A DNA stretch of 64,000 nucleotides, from contig JBCAQO010000008.1 of NCBI GenBank assembly GCA_039111635.1, positions 2,046,001-2,110,000 on the forward strand, in the 5' to 3' direction. Positions 24,538 to 35,729 of the stretch are shown here, in pieces. Position numbers and translations under genes: made by a program. Source of the stretch: Heterobasidion occidentale (lineage: Eukaryota; Basidiomycota; Agaricomycetes; Russulales; Bondarzewiaceae). How positions within the stretch are numbered: the first letter of the stretch is position 1; the number at the start of each line of letters is the position of its first letter. The notes under the pieces were generated by a model that did no database searches, was not told the origin of the DNA, and saw nothing but the letters and a program-made list of their open reading frames with translations.

Positions 24538-26729
24538 GGCAGAGAACTGGCGAGAAAGAAAAGGCAGGTCAGTGAGGAGGGAGCGTTGAGCGTCGAGGAC
24601 GAGCGTACCTGTGACCGAGGTTCGGAAGACAAAAATGCGGAAAAAGGGCTGTGGGCATTGAATATATAACGCAGCCACTGAGGGTATTCGGAATTGTCGC
24701 GAGCACCTCATCCGTTTGCAGCTGCTTGCCCATGCCCATATCCGGCACTCAACGCCAGCAAATTGCAAAATCACACGCAACCATCGCGTCTTGCAACCCC
24801 TCCCACTCACCCTGTCCAGCCACCCTTCACGGCACCCGTCCAGCCCCTCTGATCCACCTCGTCTGGCCCACGCCAGCCTACGCCAGCACGATCGTATCTC
24901 ACAGTACGCTCCGGGCTTCCACGATTCCACAACCCCGTGCCTTTTCCCGAATCCCCCCGATGAGTCTCTTTCGTGCGAAAATATCCCCGAATGTGCTTTG
25001 CATGTCCTTCGCATAGCGCTCAACATCCGAATTCCGAATTCTGTGCAGCACCTGATCCACCCGTACACAAATACCCTGGCCCACACCGCTCATCAAGCCA
25101 TGATGGTTAGGAATGGTGCCATCTTTGTTCCGTATCTTCCCTAGGTTGGACTGGGGCATCGTACGCGCATTCCGCATCATGTAGGGACGGTGAACCCACT
25201 TGTCTAGATATCCGGACGTCAGACATTGAAGAGGTTTCGCTATCTCAGTGCCCTTGGGACACTGACCTAGTCCGATGCACCTGTACAACCCGGCAAAAGA
25301 ACAATCATTGTATATTCATTGACGCCTGTGGACTGATTGCGAGCCTAGCCATCAATATATCCTCCTTTGCCTGCCCTCTGGCTGTCTACGAAAACAGCTC
25401 TTGATCTTAAACACGGAGACTGTAAATCAAAATGGTGCAGAGTATGTTTGGGATCTTTCGCGTGAGGCCAACACTCAGTTCACGGCGCTACACATCGTGG
25501 CGTTATTGCACAATCACCGCGCCTAAAGTGAGCATGGCCCGTCCTGATCGATCATACACGGTTGACTGCTGCATGATGTTTCCAAAGTTACCATCTCGGA
25601 CGTCGCGCAGACGTTGTCATCGTCCACTAACTTGGATTGCTCCACCACCACCATTCAAGAGCAGCTGCGACCCTTTCATACCGACGCACCTGCGGTGTTT
25701 GTCTTGTGAACCTCGAACTCGGTGCTCGTTGCTTGGGCGGACACAAGACTTTTGGAACAGGCTTCGTAGCTGGATTTTTTTTCACCGCGCGTCCGGCGCT
25801 GCATGTTCCTTTCCTCATACCCCGACGGCCTGTGCGCGGTTTCGGGATTCATCTGCACACCGCACATGTCCGATTGGACAAGTGAGCGCAGAGCCCCCTC
25901 ATTCATGGGCTATCGTAGTCGGCGGAGCGTTGTCTGCAGGCGGGTTCACATGAGCAGCGAGCATCGATACGAGTGTCTTAGGGCGGGCGACCCTGAAGGA
26001 CGCGGGACAGCGCACCGCCTTGGTGATTCTAGCGAGATCATAGTATAATATTTGGGGGCCTGTCGAAGCCCTAGTGTCGAAAGATGTGGGATTGGGCATC
26101 GCTTTATTGATAGAAAAAAAGGATTCATCGCATTGCAGAGCTCTTGAGACATAGAAGCGCGCATGATTGCTTCATAAACATCCGTCTTCCAACTGGAGAG
26201 GGGATCTGCACTCTCCTGCTTCGAGCGTCCGCGTCAGCCTTCGCATGCTGCAGTTTCAGCGAACCTCTGGCCTACTCCAGCTACCGTGTAACTCACGCCC
26301 GACGGGGAGCACAGGTTTGGCGTTTCTGATGCTCCACACTTGCACGTCACTGACTTGAGGTTTGAAGAAGATGAAGAGGGACCCTGAACTTGGAAAACCT
26401 AGGAACACGGCGATCGCTCGGTGGCTCGCGGAATGCATTTTGTCTGTCTCCGCGACAACTACTTCTAATGAAATTGGCCTGAAAGGTAATTTACTGCCGG
26501 ACTGCAGCTCGTCCAGATGGGTCCTCATACGGTCCTCCTCCATTCGTGGAAAACATCGGGTGAACAAACTGGTATTGTGATGAAAACTATTACAATTGCG
26601 CGAAAAAGTACTGATGAGTAGATGCAGGATATAGCGGATGTGGTCCGAAAGCTAACAAGAAAACATGTAGGAATGATCAGAAGAACGAAACGAACAGGCA
26701 ATGTTTGCGGACTATCAGGACAGCAGGTA
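24538..26729. other. Gene-poor interval, nothing recognised
   Basis: About 2.2 kb holding the MET5 promoter and only short ORFs on both strands. The longest reading frames overlap one another in different frames and show no family resemblance. An ATG at 25432 begins a frame with no recognisable product. Confidence 0.45.
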
Positions 26730-27572
26730 TCATGAGATTTGGAGTTGTTGGGGCAATCGAGGATCAACTATCAGTCGACCGATCTGGAGGATTGGCATGA
26801 TGCTGCCCGCCGATACGTGTACGATGCCAATGATGGTGATGTCTTCGCGCGAGAGACCCCCCGGTCCAAATCTCCATTGCGGAGACGCACACTGGTGCAA
26901 ACTGGCTTCCTGGTATTTGTCGCGATAATCAGGAAGCTGGACAACGATATCGAGGACAAACTTACCCGAATGAAAGCATCCACCGAGCGACCCACATGAC
27001 GTACAAGCCTCTCTAGGGTGATTGGGTTCTTTGACGCGGTCTCGTCTTTCGCCTGGAATTGACGTTTCCAATTATAAGTGGAATATCCTGGCCACTGGAT
27101 TGAGCGAGCGCGTGGTCAACAATGCTGTTTCGAGATCCGCCAGTTACAAGCAACACACATTCATCCTGATATGTATTGTAGATTTGTTTCCCAGTCTGGC
27201 TGGTTCGGTTGCGCCGCTTAGAGTGCTGAGGGACCCGGCTGTAGCATCTACCAGACGCACGCCAATAGAACTATCTTGGTGGGTGAAAAATGTCGGGGGT
27301 CCAAGCCATGCCTCGTCGACATGCTGGCGCTGATCGGTTTGGCTGTTGGGGATCCAAAGTTGTTGAGGTACTATGCTCCCTCGCCTCAATTCAACAAAGT
27401 AATCAAGGATCATCGACGGGCTTCCAGAATAGAGAGCATTATGGGTGATGAAAAAGCAGCCCGGTGCTCCTTGATAATAGATGTTCAATTGGCTCATTGA
27501 GACCTTCAGAACACTTCGGAAGTGTCGATCTGCGCTTTGAGACTGAAATGTGTGGGAAATATAGCCATCCAT
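26730..27572 (-). CDS. Unnamed family member B (C-terminal module)
   Basis: No function known to me. Exons downwards: about 27572-27159, 27094-26966, 26909-26730; in frame. It is recognised by homology to the genes at 56259-57727 and 38778-39603. Shared blocks in order are QLWIPNSQTDQRQHVDEAWL, PPTFFTHQDSSIGVRL, STIHIRMN, an intron, WPGYSTYNWKRQFQAKDE, ITLERLVRHVGRSVDAFIR, an intron, and GGLSREDITIIGIVHVSAGS with MPILQIGRLI. Both introns are phase 0 at the same places as in the 56 kb gene. The start is uncertain: ATG at 27572 or the in-frame ATG at 27497. It lacks the long proline-rich N-terminus of the 56 kb gene. Confidence 0.6.
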
Positions 27573-29162
27573 GAGAATATCTGGCTGTGATGGATGCTGC
27601 TGCCAATAAAGTCATCAACGAAATGAAAGGAGGCTCATTGGCAGGTTGTACAAACGTACCTGCATGTTCCAGGATTGATGTGCGTTCGCGTACATGTTCA
27701 GAAGGGACTATTGACGAGTGGGTGATTTGGATGCATCGGCAGACGGAAGGCCCCCCCCTTCAAATACCTAGCGAGAGCCAACACTGATAATAGTCGTGAT
27801 ACAGACTACCGTCCCCGGTCCATACCATCCTACATCTGTTGTGCTCGGGATTGCCATGCATGTTGCAAAACGAGCGAAAGCTGTTCGCGCCAGAGGACGG
27901 CAGGGAGCGCAGTCAGTCGTAGCCAAAGCGGCAGTGAAGGGCTGAACACCCAGACTTTGGTTGTTGAAACCATACCAGGCAGTCGGCGGCTACTGGAAAT
28001 GTGACGGGAGAGGGCTTGGACCTGCCGAGCCCACATGAAGGGCACCGATCGAGCCAAATCCAGCAGCTTGTTTGTCCGACATAGTCATCGCGTCATGGCA
28101 TCATGACAGCAAGTCCGTGCCGACGATACACCCCTTCAGTTGTCACCTTACAACTACCACAAACAAAGAGGTTCGAGATGGAGTCAAAGATGAAGCCGGT
28201 CTCGGCAACCACAGCTGGACAGCGGTGTCCAGTAGATGATGATTAAACATAGCGCGATCAAGATGTCCACGAGGTTTTTGACATTTGAGAAACAACAGCT
28301 GGAATGACCAAAAATACGGACAGTACAGTGTCAGTCCACCTGGAGAAAAAGAGGCGGGATTGAAACGGAGCCGAGATCGGGTCGAGCCGCCCACCCGATC
28401 GCCGGCTGTATAGGCGTAAATGGGCGCCCCAGGAGCTGTAGTCATTATCCAGCTGGAAGTCTAGTGATTACCTTTATGTGACGGCGTACCACAGACGAGG
28501 ATGGGTTATACCAATACCGCCATTGTGTACAATTCCATCTACTGCACGGTGGGACGTGTGCGGCGCAGCGCGGCCTGTCGCGACATACACGTACGTGGAT
28601 GCCAGAATGACTCGAAAGATAGCTGTAGACACTGGTGGGGCCGGTGTACAACTGTCACGGCTGCTGGATATCGGTTTGAGCCAATGAGGAGCAACAAGCA
28701 ATAGCTAAGCAGAGAGGAGCACCGTAACACGCAAAAGCGACTGAATCAACACGACAACTGTGCTTCCGCAGGATTCCGCGCCACCATGGCTCGCCCAGCA
28801 GCCAATCAGAGGCCGCCTTGATCTGACGGATTTCATTAGACCGCCACGGGCCGAAATATTGAACGAAATGCTAAGTAATGTACATCAGATGTCGTGAGTG
28901 AACGCATGGTATAAGCAACGAGAACCAAAAGACGAAGAGCGAAAGATAGATGGGATACTTTAGTGCAAAGGTACACGGAACAACAATGAATGGCCTGTCA
29001 TAACTAAACATGAGAAAAAACGAGCTGCTGAAAACTTTGAGAGCTGAAGATATATAACAGTACTGAAGAAGGATGGGAGGTGATGTTCGCCTGATGTGGA
29101 AAGTATAGAGGGGCTGTAATAGCACGGAACGGTGGTGTGCGATCGGTTTAAACTGTAGGAGT
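27573..29162. other. Gene-poor interval, nothing recognised
   Basis: About 1.6 kb upstream of family member B and downstream of the Ubc2-like gene. Short overlapping ORFs only, without family resemblance; may contain an unrecognised 5' exon of member B. Confidence 0.4.
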
Positions 29163-31737
29163 TCATATGACTGTCGTGGCTCTAGCCTGAGGCGGGAATG
29201 CAGAAGACATGGGCGATACTTGCGGCTGTGGTCCACTGATAGAGGGGTCACCAGAATACAGCCGTGTGTCGTTCGCATCAAGAGTGACTGAGGAATTGAG
29301 ATTGGGAACAGCAGTAACACTGGGTGTGGCTGGGGTTGCTCCAGAAGATGAGACCTTGCCGATATACCATGACTGTGATGTGTGATGAGAAGAAGCTTAT
29401 CAAGGTTTAGATGAATACCATCAGCGCAGACTCACCGGGACCCAGCCACGATCTCCTCCGTCTTCTTTCACTGCCTATTGATGGGACTGGTCTCAGCCTC
29501 GATATAGACAACAAATGATTCAGACTCACATATGACCAATGGTTGTACCGCTTGAAGACTCTTAAGCTGTCGTCTTTCAGGAGGTCCAACTCCTCTTCGC
29601 CTTTCTTCTTATAATCCATCAACGCGTATCCAGGGAAGCTGGTCGAAACTATATTCAATGGCAATATAGGAGTCTTGTGAGTGGAGTCCGGTGTTGCTGG
29701 TCGTGATCCTGGAGATATTGCATGTGCTTCAGCAATAGCGACGGCTACTGGAATTTTCGTCTCCAAAAGACAGCCAGCAGGAACCCATCCTTGCTTCGAC
29801 GTATCTGAATCGACGATACCAGAACCAGTCGGATCACGCTGCACAACCCACCAACCACGGGCCCGAGAGATGATAACGAATGTGTCCCCGCTGATAAAAG
29901 AGAGAGTGAGACTCGTATCATTAGCCATCATCAAAGACCACTTACACAACCACATCAAACTCGTCCTCTTGCTCGGCCATGTACGGGTAGATCGCCACAG
30001 CGTATGATATATCTGAAGTGACAGGAACTTCCCTCGCGGGGGTGCCCCCTGCGCTTGACTCCTCTGGCGTCGAGGCCGCTGTCACTGCTGTCAGCGGCAC
30101 CGCCGACTTTGGCGCTTCCCCTGCTCTGTCCCCTGGCACTGCCTTTCTGTCGGGAGTCAAACCTGATCTGTCCACGGAAAGATCCTCTCGCTCCCGGTTA
30201 TCAATCGCAGGAGACATAACTTCCGGAGAACCGGGATGTCCGCCAGCACCTGTGGAATTACCTAGCGCGGTCTCTGACTGTACATGCAGTCGTGGTGGGC
30301 GTGATAGCGTTCGGGCATGACCGGGGCCTAATTTCTTGGCTGCGGCGGCGGGGTCGCTTGACGATGCCTTTCGGCAGCCTGCTTCTGCTGCGCAACAGCG
30401 ATAGGCGAACGTATATCCTTGATGTGTTTCAACATGAATACCGGGTTTTTCTGTGCGTCTTTGAGTTTCTGGAAAAGTAATAACGGCTTCTCATCGTAGC
30501 TGAGACATCGCTCAATGCGACTACCTGGATACATAGATGGATCAGCATGGATGCACATGCGACAAAATGTGTACGTCGAGTGCAGATGATGAATGGCAAG
30601 GACAAAGTAAGTGGACAAAGCATATGTCGAATGGCAATGTGGCCACATGTTCCGGATACTAGATACGCAAAGAGGACAATATGCCACTCACTTGGAGGCC
30701 CATAGCAGATGAACATGGCATAATTCTGCCAGTCGTCATTGTTGATCTTGTACTTCCGTAGCGCTGCGGGTAGAACTTTCCATGCAGGGTCTTCCAGGCT
30801 AACTTTGAAGCTCTTAAGATTATCGGAGCTTTCCTGCCGAATGGGTTTAGGAGGGGCGACAGAGTGCCCATTGGGATTCGGTGAAGAGTGGGTACCATTC
30901 GGTTTGAGTTGTGAGGTAGATTGCATTGGGGGATTTAGAGGTCGGTTATAGGACGTATCATGCTCAAGGCGGTGTGGTGATGCATGAGGAGATTCTACGA
31001 TTTCGGGTTTTGTCGGCGAGCCAGTGGATTTGGCATATTGAGCCCATTTGAACGAGGACTGCCTGGCGATGGGACTTTCTTCCGCCTGAAGATACACGTT
31101 CTATACAATGGAAATAGCGTAGACATAAGAACGCACCCGACTGCTTTGAGACGACCTCAGACTATTCAAGTCCTCTAACGTGCTGTACACAGTTTGTGAT
31201 AGCCGTTGATTCTCGACTTCCAACGTTCTAAGTCGTTCATCTTTGAAGCCAAGGACGTTCAGTCCAGGCGTGGATGAGATGGGCAGAAGACACACCTTGG
31301 TCTCGAATGAGATCATAAAGTCTATCAACACTGAGGCTCTCCGCCCGTTCCTCGGCTTCGGCTTTGAGAAAGATACGATGTGAGTACGCGTTAGGCTGCT
31401 AGGAAGTGTGATGTACATGGTGGAACGTATTGGCCCGGTTCGATGGGTACGTTGTGAGCAAGTTTGGCCAGGTATATTGCTTTCAGAATCGCGAGACGTT
31501 GGCCCACTGTTGCTATCCCTATCTCCTTGAGACTTTCGGCATCTACCATGCACAAGACATCCCCGGAAATGTTGTGTTCTAAAGAGGACGGATGATGCGG
31601 TTGGGAAGGAGCAAGACAATAAGGTCGATGAGAGACTTGCCTCGAATTTGGCTCTCGTATTGTGAGTAGCCAAGGCCGGACAAAAAGAGCTGCACGTCAT
31701 CTTCATTCCAGTCGGCGATGCTACTTCGTGAGTCCAT
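29163..31737 (-). CDS. UBC2: Ubc2/Ste50-type MAPK adaptor: SAM, RA, two SH3
   Basis: Adaptor of the pheromone/filamentation MAP kinase pathway. Ascomycete Ste50 has SAM and RA domains; basidiomycete Ubc2 adds C-terminal SH3 domains, as here. Exons downwards: 31737-31641, 31578-31417, 31361-31296, 31240-31137, 31100-30692, 30524-29946, 29890-29530, 29474-29436, 29372-29163; 675 residues after one added base. SAM, residues 5-80: WNEDDVQLFLSGLGYSQYE, EHNISGDVL, LKEIGIATVGQRLAILKAIY. A short coiled coil follows. RA, about 235-330: FKVSLEDPAWKVLPAALRKY, DEKPLLLFQKLKDAQKNPVF. SH3-1 near 450-520: AVAIYPYMAEQEDEFDV and GWWVVQR; SH3-2 near 560-610: YALMDYKKKGEEELDLL and DRGWVPSWYIGKV. A C seems lost near 30350. 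Intron 1 is GC-AG; intron 4 is only 36 bases. It likely binds an MAPKKK through SAM and Ras/Cdc42-type input through RA. Confidence 0.9.
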
Positions 31738-31925
31738 GGCGAGGATTCGCAGGTGAATACCAATGACGAGGGCATGAAAGCCCGAGTTGTAACCTCCGCA
31801 GAGGGAATGCCGGGATTTGCCACGTGCGCGCCACACGCGAGGCCGTAAGACTCACCCGAACGTCGTCCGTTGGCCTTTGCCATTCACTTTCCTATGCCCC
31901 TCGGTCTCCGAACCCGCAGCTGAAC
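31738..31925. promoter_or_regulatory. Shared divergent promoter, UBC2 and acidic-motif protein
   Basis: Only 188 bases separate the two facing-away ATGs, so promoters and leaders overlap. No TATA box seen. Confidence 0.5.
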
Positions 31926-34900
31926 ATGGAAGACGTCTGGGGCAATGCATGGAGCGACCCTGCCGATTCCTCCCGCCGCTCGCAGACTGCCAGTTCGCTT
32001 TGGACCTCTAAACCAAGGTCACAGCTTGACGATGATGAAGCTGACATTGCTATGCCATCCTGGGCTACAGGCACTGGAATAAACTGGGACGAGCCCTCAG
32101 ATAACCCTGCATCGCTCTGGTCGCAAGGGGCCACCTCTCCTGGCTGGTCACCTGCGAATCCGTATAGCAGCTTCGCCATTGGAAGATCATGCTCTCCAGA
32201 ACCTTCAGAGCCCTCTCGATCACCAACCGCAAGGGCATCGGACGAATCCCAGTCATTGCCAGCGTCTCCGACATCTTCTGCTCATGACGAACGCTCTTTA
32301 TCTCCAAGTACTATCGAGGAAGAATCTCAAGACGTCATACTTCAGCCGTCATCTCCTATACCATCTACACCCTCTAGCCCAGATGGGTTTGGCGGATTTG
32401 AGACAGCGCTCGCAGAAAAGGACACTGATGCGTGGAACACTCCTTCTGAAAGCTTCAAAGTCGATGTCGACGGGGCTGATACATGGGCCTCAGCGTGGGC
32501 AGAACCGCAGATATCCACAACTATCACGGGCGAGCAGGAGGCTGTAGATGAATGGGAAGCTGCTAAGATGGAAAAGGAGGCAATGGACCGCAGGGTGGTA
32601 AGCTTGATTGATACAAGGCATACGCAAGCTAGCAACATTCACCATGTAATTACTCTTTAGCCTCCCGAATTACTTGCGAACATCCTTCAGCAGGTGGAGG
32701 AGGCCTCGAAAGAAGTTTGGCCTGAGCCTAAAAACTTGGAAGAAGATCAGGATTGGCAGAAAAGGTTGCATGTCGGTATGGACGCCGTGGATGGCCTGTA
32801 AGAGCCCTTTACTCACTAGTTTGAAGTTGGTTAGTTGAACGTTATCCCTTTAGCGATGCTCTTATGACCCGCTACTGTCCTGACATGACATTGCCACCGC
32901 TGAAGCCATTTACGCAAAGTTTTACAGGAAAAGCGATGGTGAACTCTATAAAACTCTCACGAAACATCCTCCTTACGAAGAGCAGTCCTATGTCGAACTT
33001 TTTGGCTGCGAAAGGGTCGACGGCATGGGAGGTGTCTGTCAAATCCCGGGTAGAAGTCGTTGAAGACGAAGTACCAGCTGGTTGGAGAATCTTGGAAAAA
33101 GATAAAGAGGAGAAGGTAGAGGAGAAAAGCAGGAAGAGCGGAAGCGGTCTGTTGGCAAGCCTGTGGAATAGACGAGCGTCGAGTACGCGAGAGGCTTTGA
33201 AAGTCGCTTCCCCGGTGCAGGAGATAGCGGCAAAGATCGCGGGGCTGTCCCCACGGCGCGGTCGAGCATGGACAGCATCAAGTCCTCCACATCCGTAGCG
33301 AGCAAGGGTGCTTCTCCCGTCGCTTCTTCGTCTTCGCCTGCACCCAGTCTTCCAACCGCTGCGGCTGGCTCAACAACATCCGCGACCTCTGGCCAGACCC
33401 CTCCGATGAGCACTCCCATGACATCTTATTCCGATTCGGGTCTCCCAGCGTTTGAGCCGTTGACATCGCCATCGAGTGATTCTTCTCCAGCCCCGTCAGC
33501 AGTCTCTCGCTTCTTCAATCGCTTTTCTAGGCCTCGCGTGCCCTCCGCTTCGTCACCACGGAATTCTCTCGCGCTGTCCACAGATGACCTTGAATTTTTG
33601 TCGGATCTGGTACCGAGCGCAAATGATGCCGATGATGACGATGGTGAGAAAGACCCTCAGCTGAGAGGCCTGGCCAGCATGCTCGCGAGTAAGCCTATTG
33701 GAGGGAAGCTGCCGGCCCCTCTACCTCCTCCGCCGTCTGCATCCTCGGCGGTGAGGGTTCTTCCGTCAAGACCGACCGGGCTAGGCACGACCCAGCATCC
33801 AGGCGGCGACTTAGCATGGAAACTTGGGGAGCGTACATGGAAAGACGCTAAGAGCCTATCTCCTGTCGCATCCACTTCCGCTTCCACGCTGCCTCCTCCC
33901 CTTGCTCCTACTTTGACCCCGTTGACCCCTTCATCGAGATCCACGAGCCCGGCGCTGACACCCACCTCTCCTCACAGCCATGCCTTGACGCCGTCCACAC
34001 ACCGTACTGGTCGGACGAACAGCCATTCGTCGTTGTCGTCTGTATTGTCATCGCCGGCAGACGCCAAACCTATGCCCTCTGCCCTACCCACAGCTCCGTT
34101 GACAACATCATCACGGACGTTGGCATCAGGGATCATTCCTCCCCCACCAAGCGTCGCGAGCTCATCCCTTGCCAGCTCGCGTGCACAGACCCCAGCTTTC
34201 TTTCCCCCACCGCCCCTACCAACAGACCGCTCCCATCAACGGAGGCTCCAGCACTGATATCACCTCCTCTTTCGTCCAAGCACATTCCTCCTCCGGTGAA
34301 CAATGTGCCATCAGTAGCTGAGGCTTTCGACGACGACGACGACGACGATTTCTCCGACTTCCACTCATCATTTCCCAATCAGCCGCCCGTCTCATCATCA
34401 TTTTACGACACTAGTTTCGCTTCCGCCGCCTCTGATCGCCAGTCTTTCATCCAGCCCCAGCCCCAGCCTCGACCTGCACTTTCCATCTTCCCCCGCATCT
34501 CTACTGTACTTAAGACCACGACACCTCACAAGCCACAGCTGTTCGATGACTTCGACGATTTTAGCTCCTTTGTCTCCTCCCCCATCCGCTCCCCCAGCCC
34601 ACCAAAGCCGCCGAACAAGTCCGTGCCCCTCTTCGACCCACCCCCTACGTCCTTCCCGATACCGAAGCCTACCCTTGCGCCTCTCCTTAAGCCGCCACCG
34701 AAATCTCCATCCTCTCCTTCGCGCTCGCCAACCGCAACAACGCCCACAAGCTCCCTCGCCCACCGCCGCATGGGTTCCCACGCTGCGGAACACCTGCATA
34801 CGCTCAACCTCGTCGAGCGCGCTGCCGCACGACCAGGGCGTTGGCCAGCACCGTTGTCACCTTCGCCCGAGGCGATCCCGCCGCCACCCCCACCCGCGAG

Positions 34901-35408
34901 CTTCAGCGCCATGAGCAGGGACCTGCTCGGCGACATAGACCTTTTCGGCGGGTTAAGTGCGGGCGGCCAGCCTGGGTCGTCGTCGCCGTCACCACCTTTG
35001 ATGCCGGTCGTGGGCCAAATGGGGAAGACAGCGTCTCTGGCGCCGACACCTGCTCCTGCGCCTCCATTACCACCTCCTGCCTCGGCTCCTGCGCCCTTAC
35101 TGCGACCTCTAGGGTCGGGTCCGGTATCCTTCTTTCCGCCACCCCTAGCACCCGCGGCTGCCTTCGTACCACATCTACCCCCACCTCCTGTGCCGGTATC
35201 AACGACGACGGGAACGGCGGCTGCGACTGCACTAGCGCAGCGCAAACCCAGGTGGTCGCCCGAGTCAACGCCCCTAGCTTTTTTGATGAGTGCGAGCCCG
35301 CCGAAACCTTCTGCCGTCACGTCGCAGCCGAAGGGGGCTGGAGGACTGTCGGCGCAGGATCTGAGTTTCTTCGAAGGTTGTAATCAGCGGGCCAGTTGGT
35401 TGGGGTAA
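31926..35408 (+). CDS. Proline-rich protein with DDFxDF-type adaptor-binding motifs (frame breaks)
   Basis: Not a family I can name with confidence. Exons 31926-32597, 32661-32797, 32854-about 35408; roughly 1,120 residues. The N-terminus (EDVWGNAWSD) and an acidic Ser/Pro-rich region lead to a conserved block, PPELLANILQQVEEASKEVW, NSIKLSRNILLTKSSPMSNF and AAKGSTAWEVSVKSR. A long Ser/Pro/Thr-rich tail follows, with acidic aromatic motifs DDDDDFSDFHSSF and FDDFDDFSSF and a DLLGDIDLFGGL element. Such motifs bind clathrin adaptor ear domains and clathrin in vesicle proteins such as aftiphilin, so a trafficking role is an inference. Frame is lost near 33253 (CCCCC read as CCCC) and near 34205-34225. 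The stop may be a further artefact: one extra T near 35377 would end the protein at SFFEGL. Confidence 0.6.
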
Positions 35409-35729
35409 TTGGTCTTTGGAAGGGAGGAGGATCGGGCAGCTGTATCTATCGAATTTACTATCTCGTCTAATGCCGTGTCGGACAATGTTGAATGCGTAAT
35501 GCATGCGCGATCATCGCTTTCAACTACAGAGCTACAAAAGTGCTACAAAATAATTGTCCATTTCATGAGACGATAAGTTGCTAGATGGTACAGTGGGATA
35601 TAGAGGGTACACATGACACACCACGGAAAAAATCTGGGGACGAGCTCGCTCTCGAGTTACTTATTTCCATTCTTCTTCTTCTTCTCCTCCTCCCCTGCTG
35701 CCCGCCACTTCCATCCTGTCCTCCGCCTG

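Noticed and set aside
34526..35320. 264-codon Gly-rich minus-strand ORF
   Set aside because: Reverse of the proline-rich tail of the DDFxDF protein, hence glycine-rich; a shadow.
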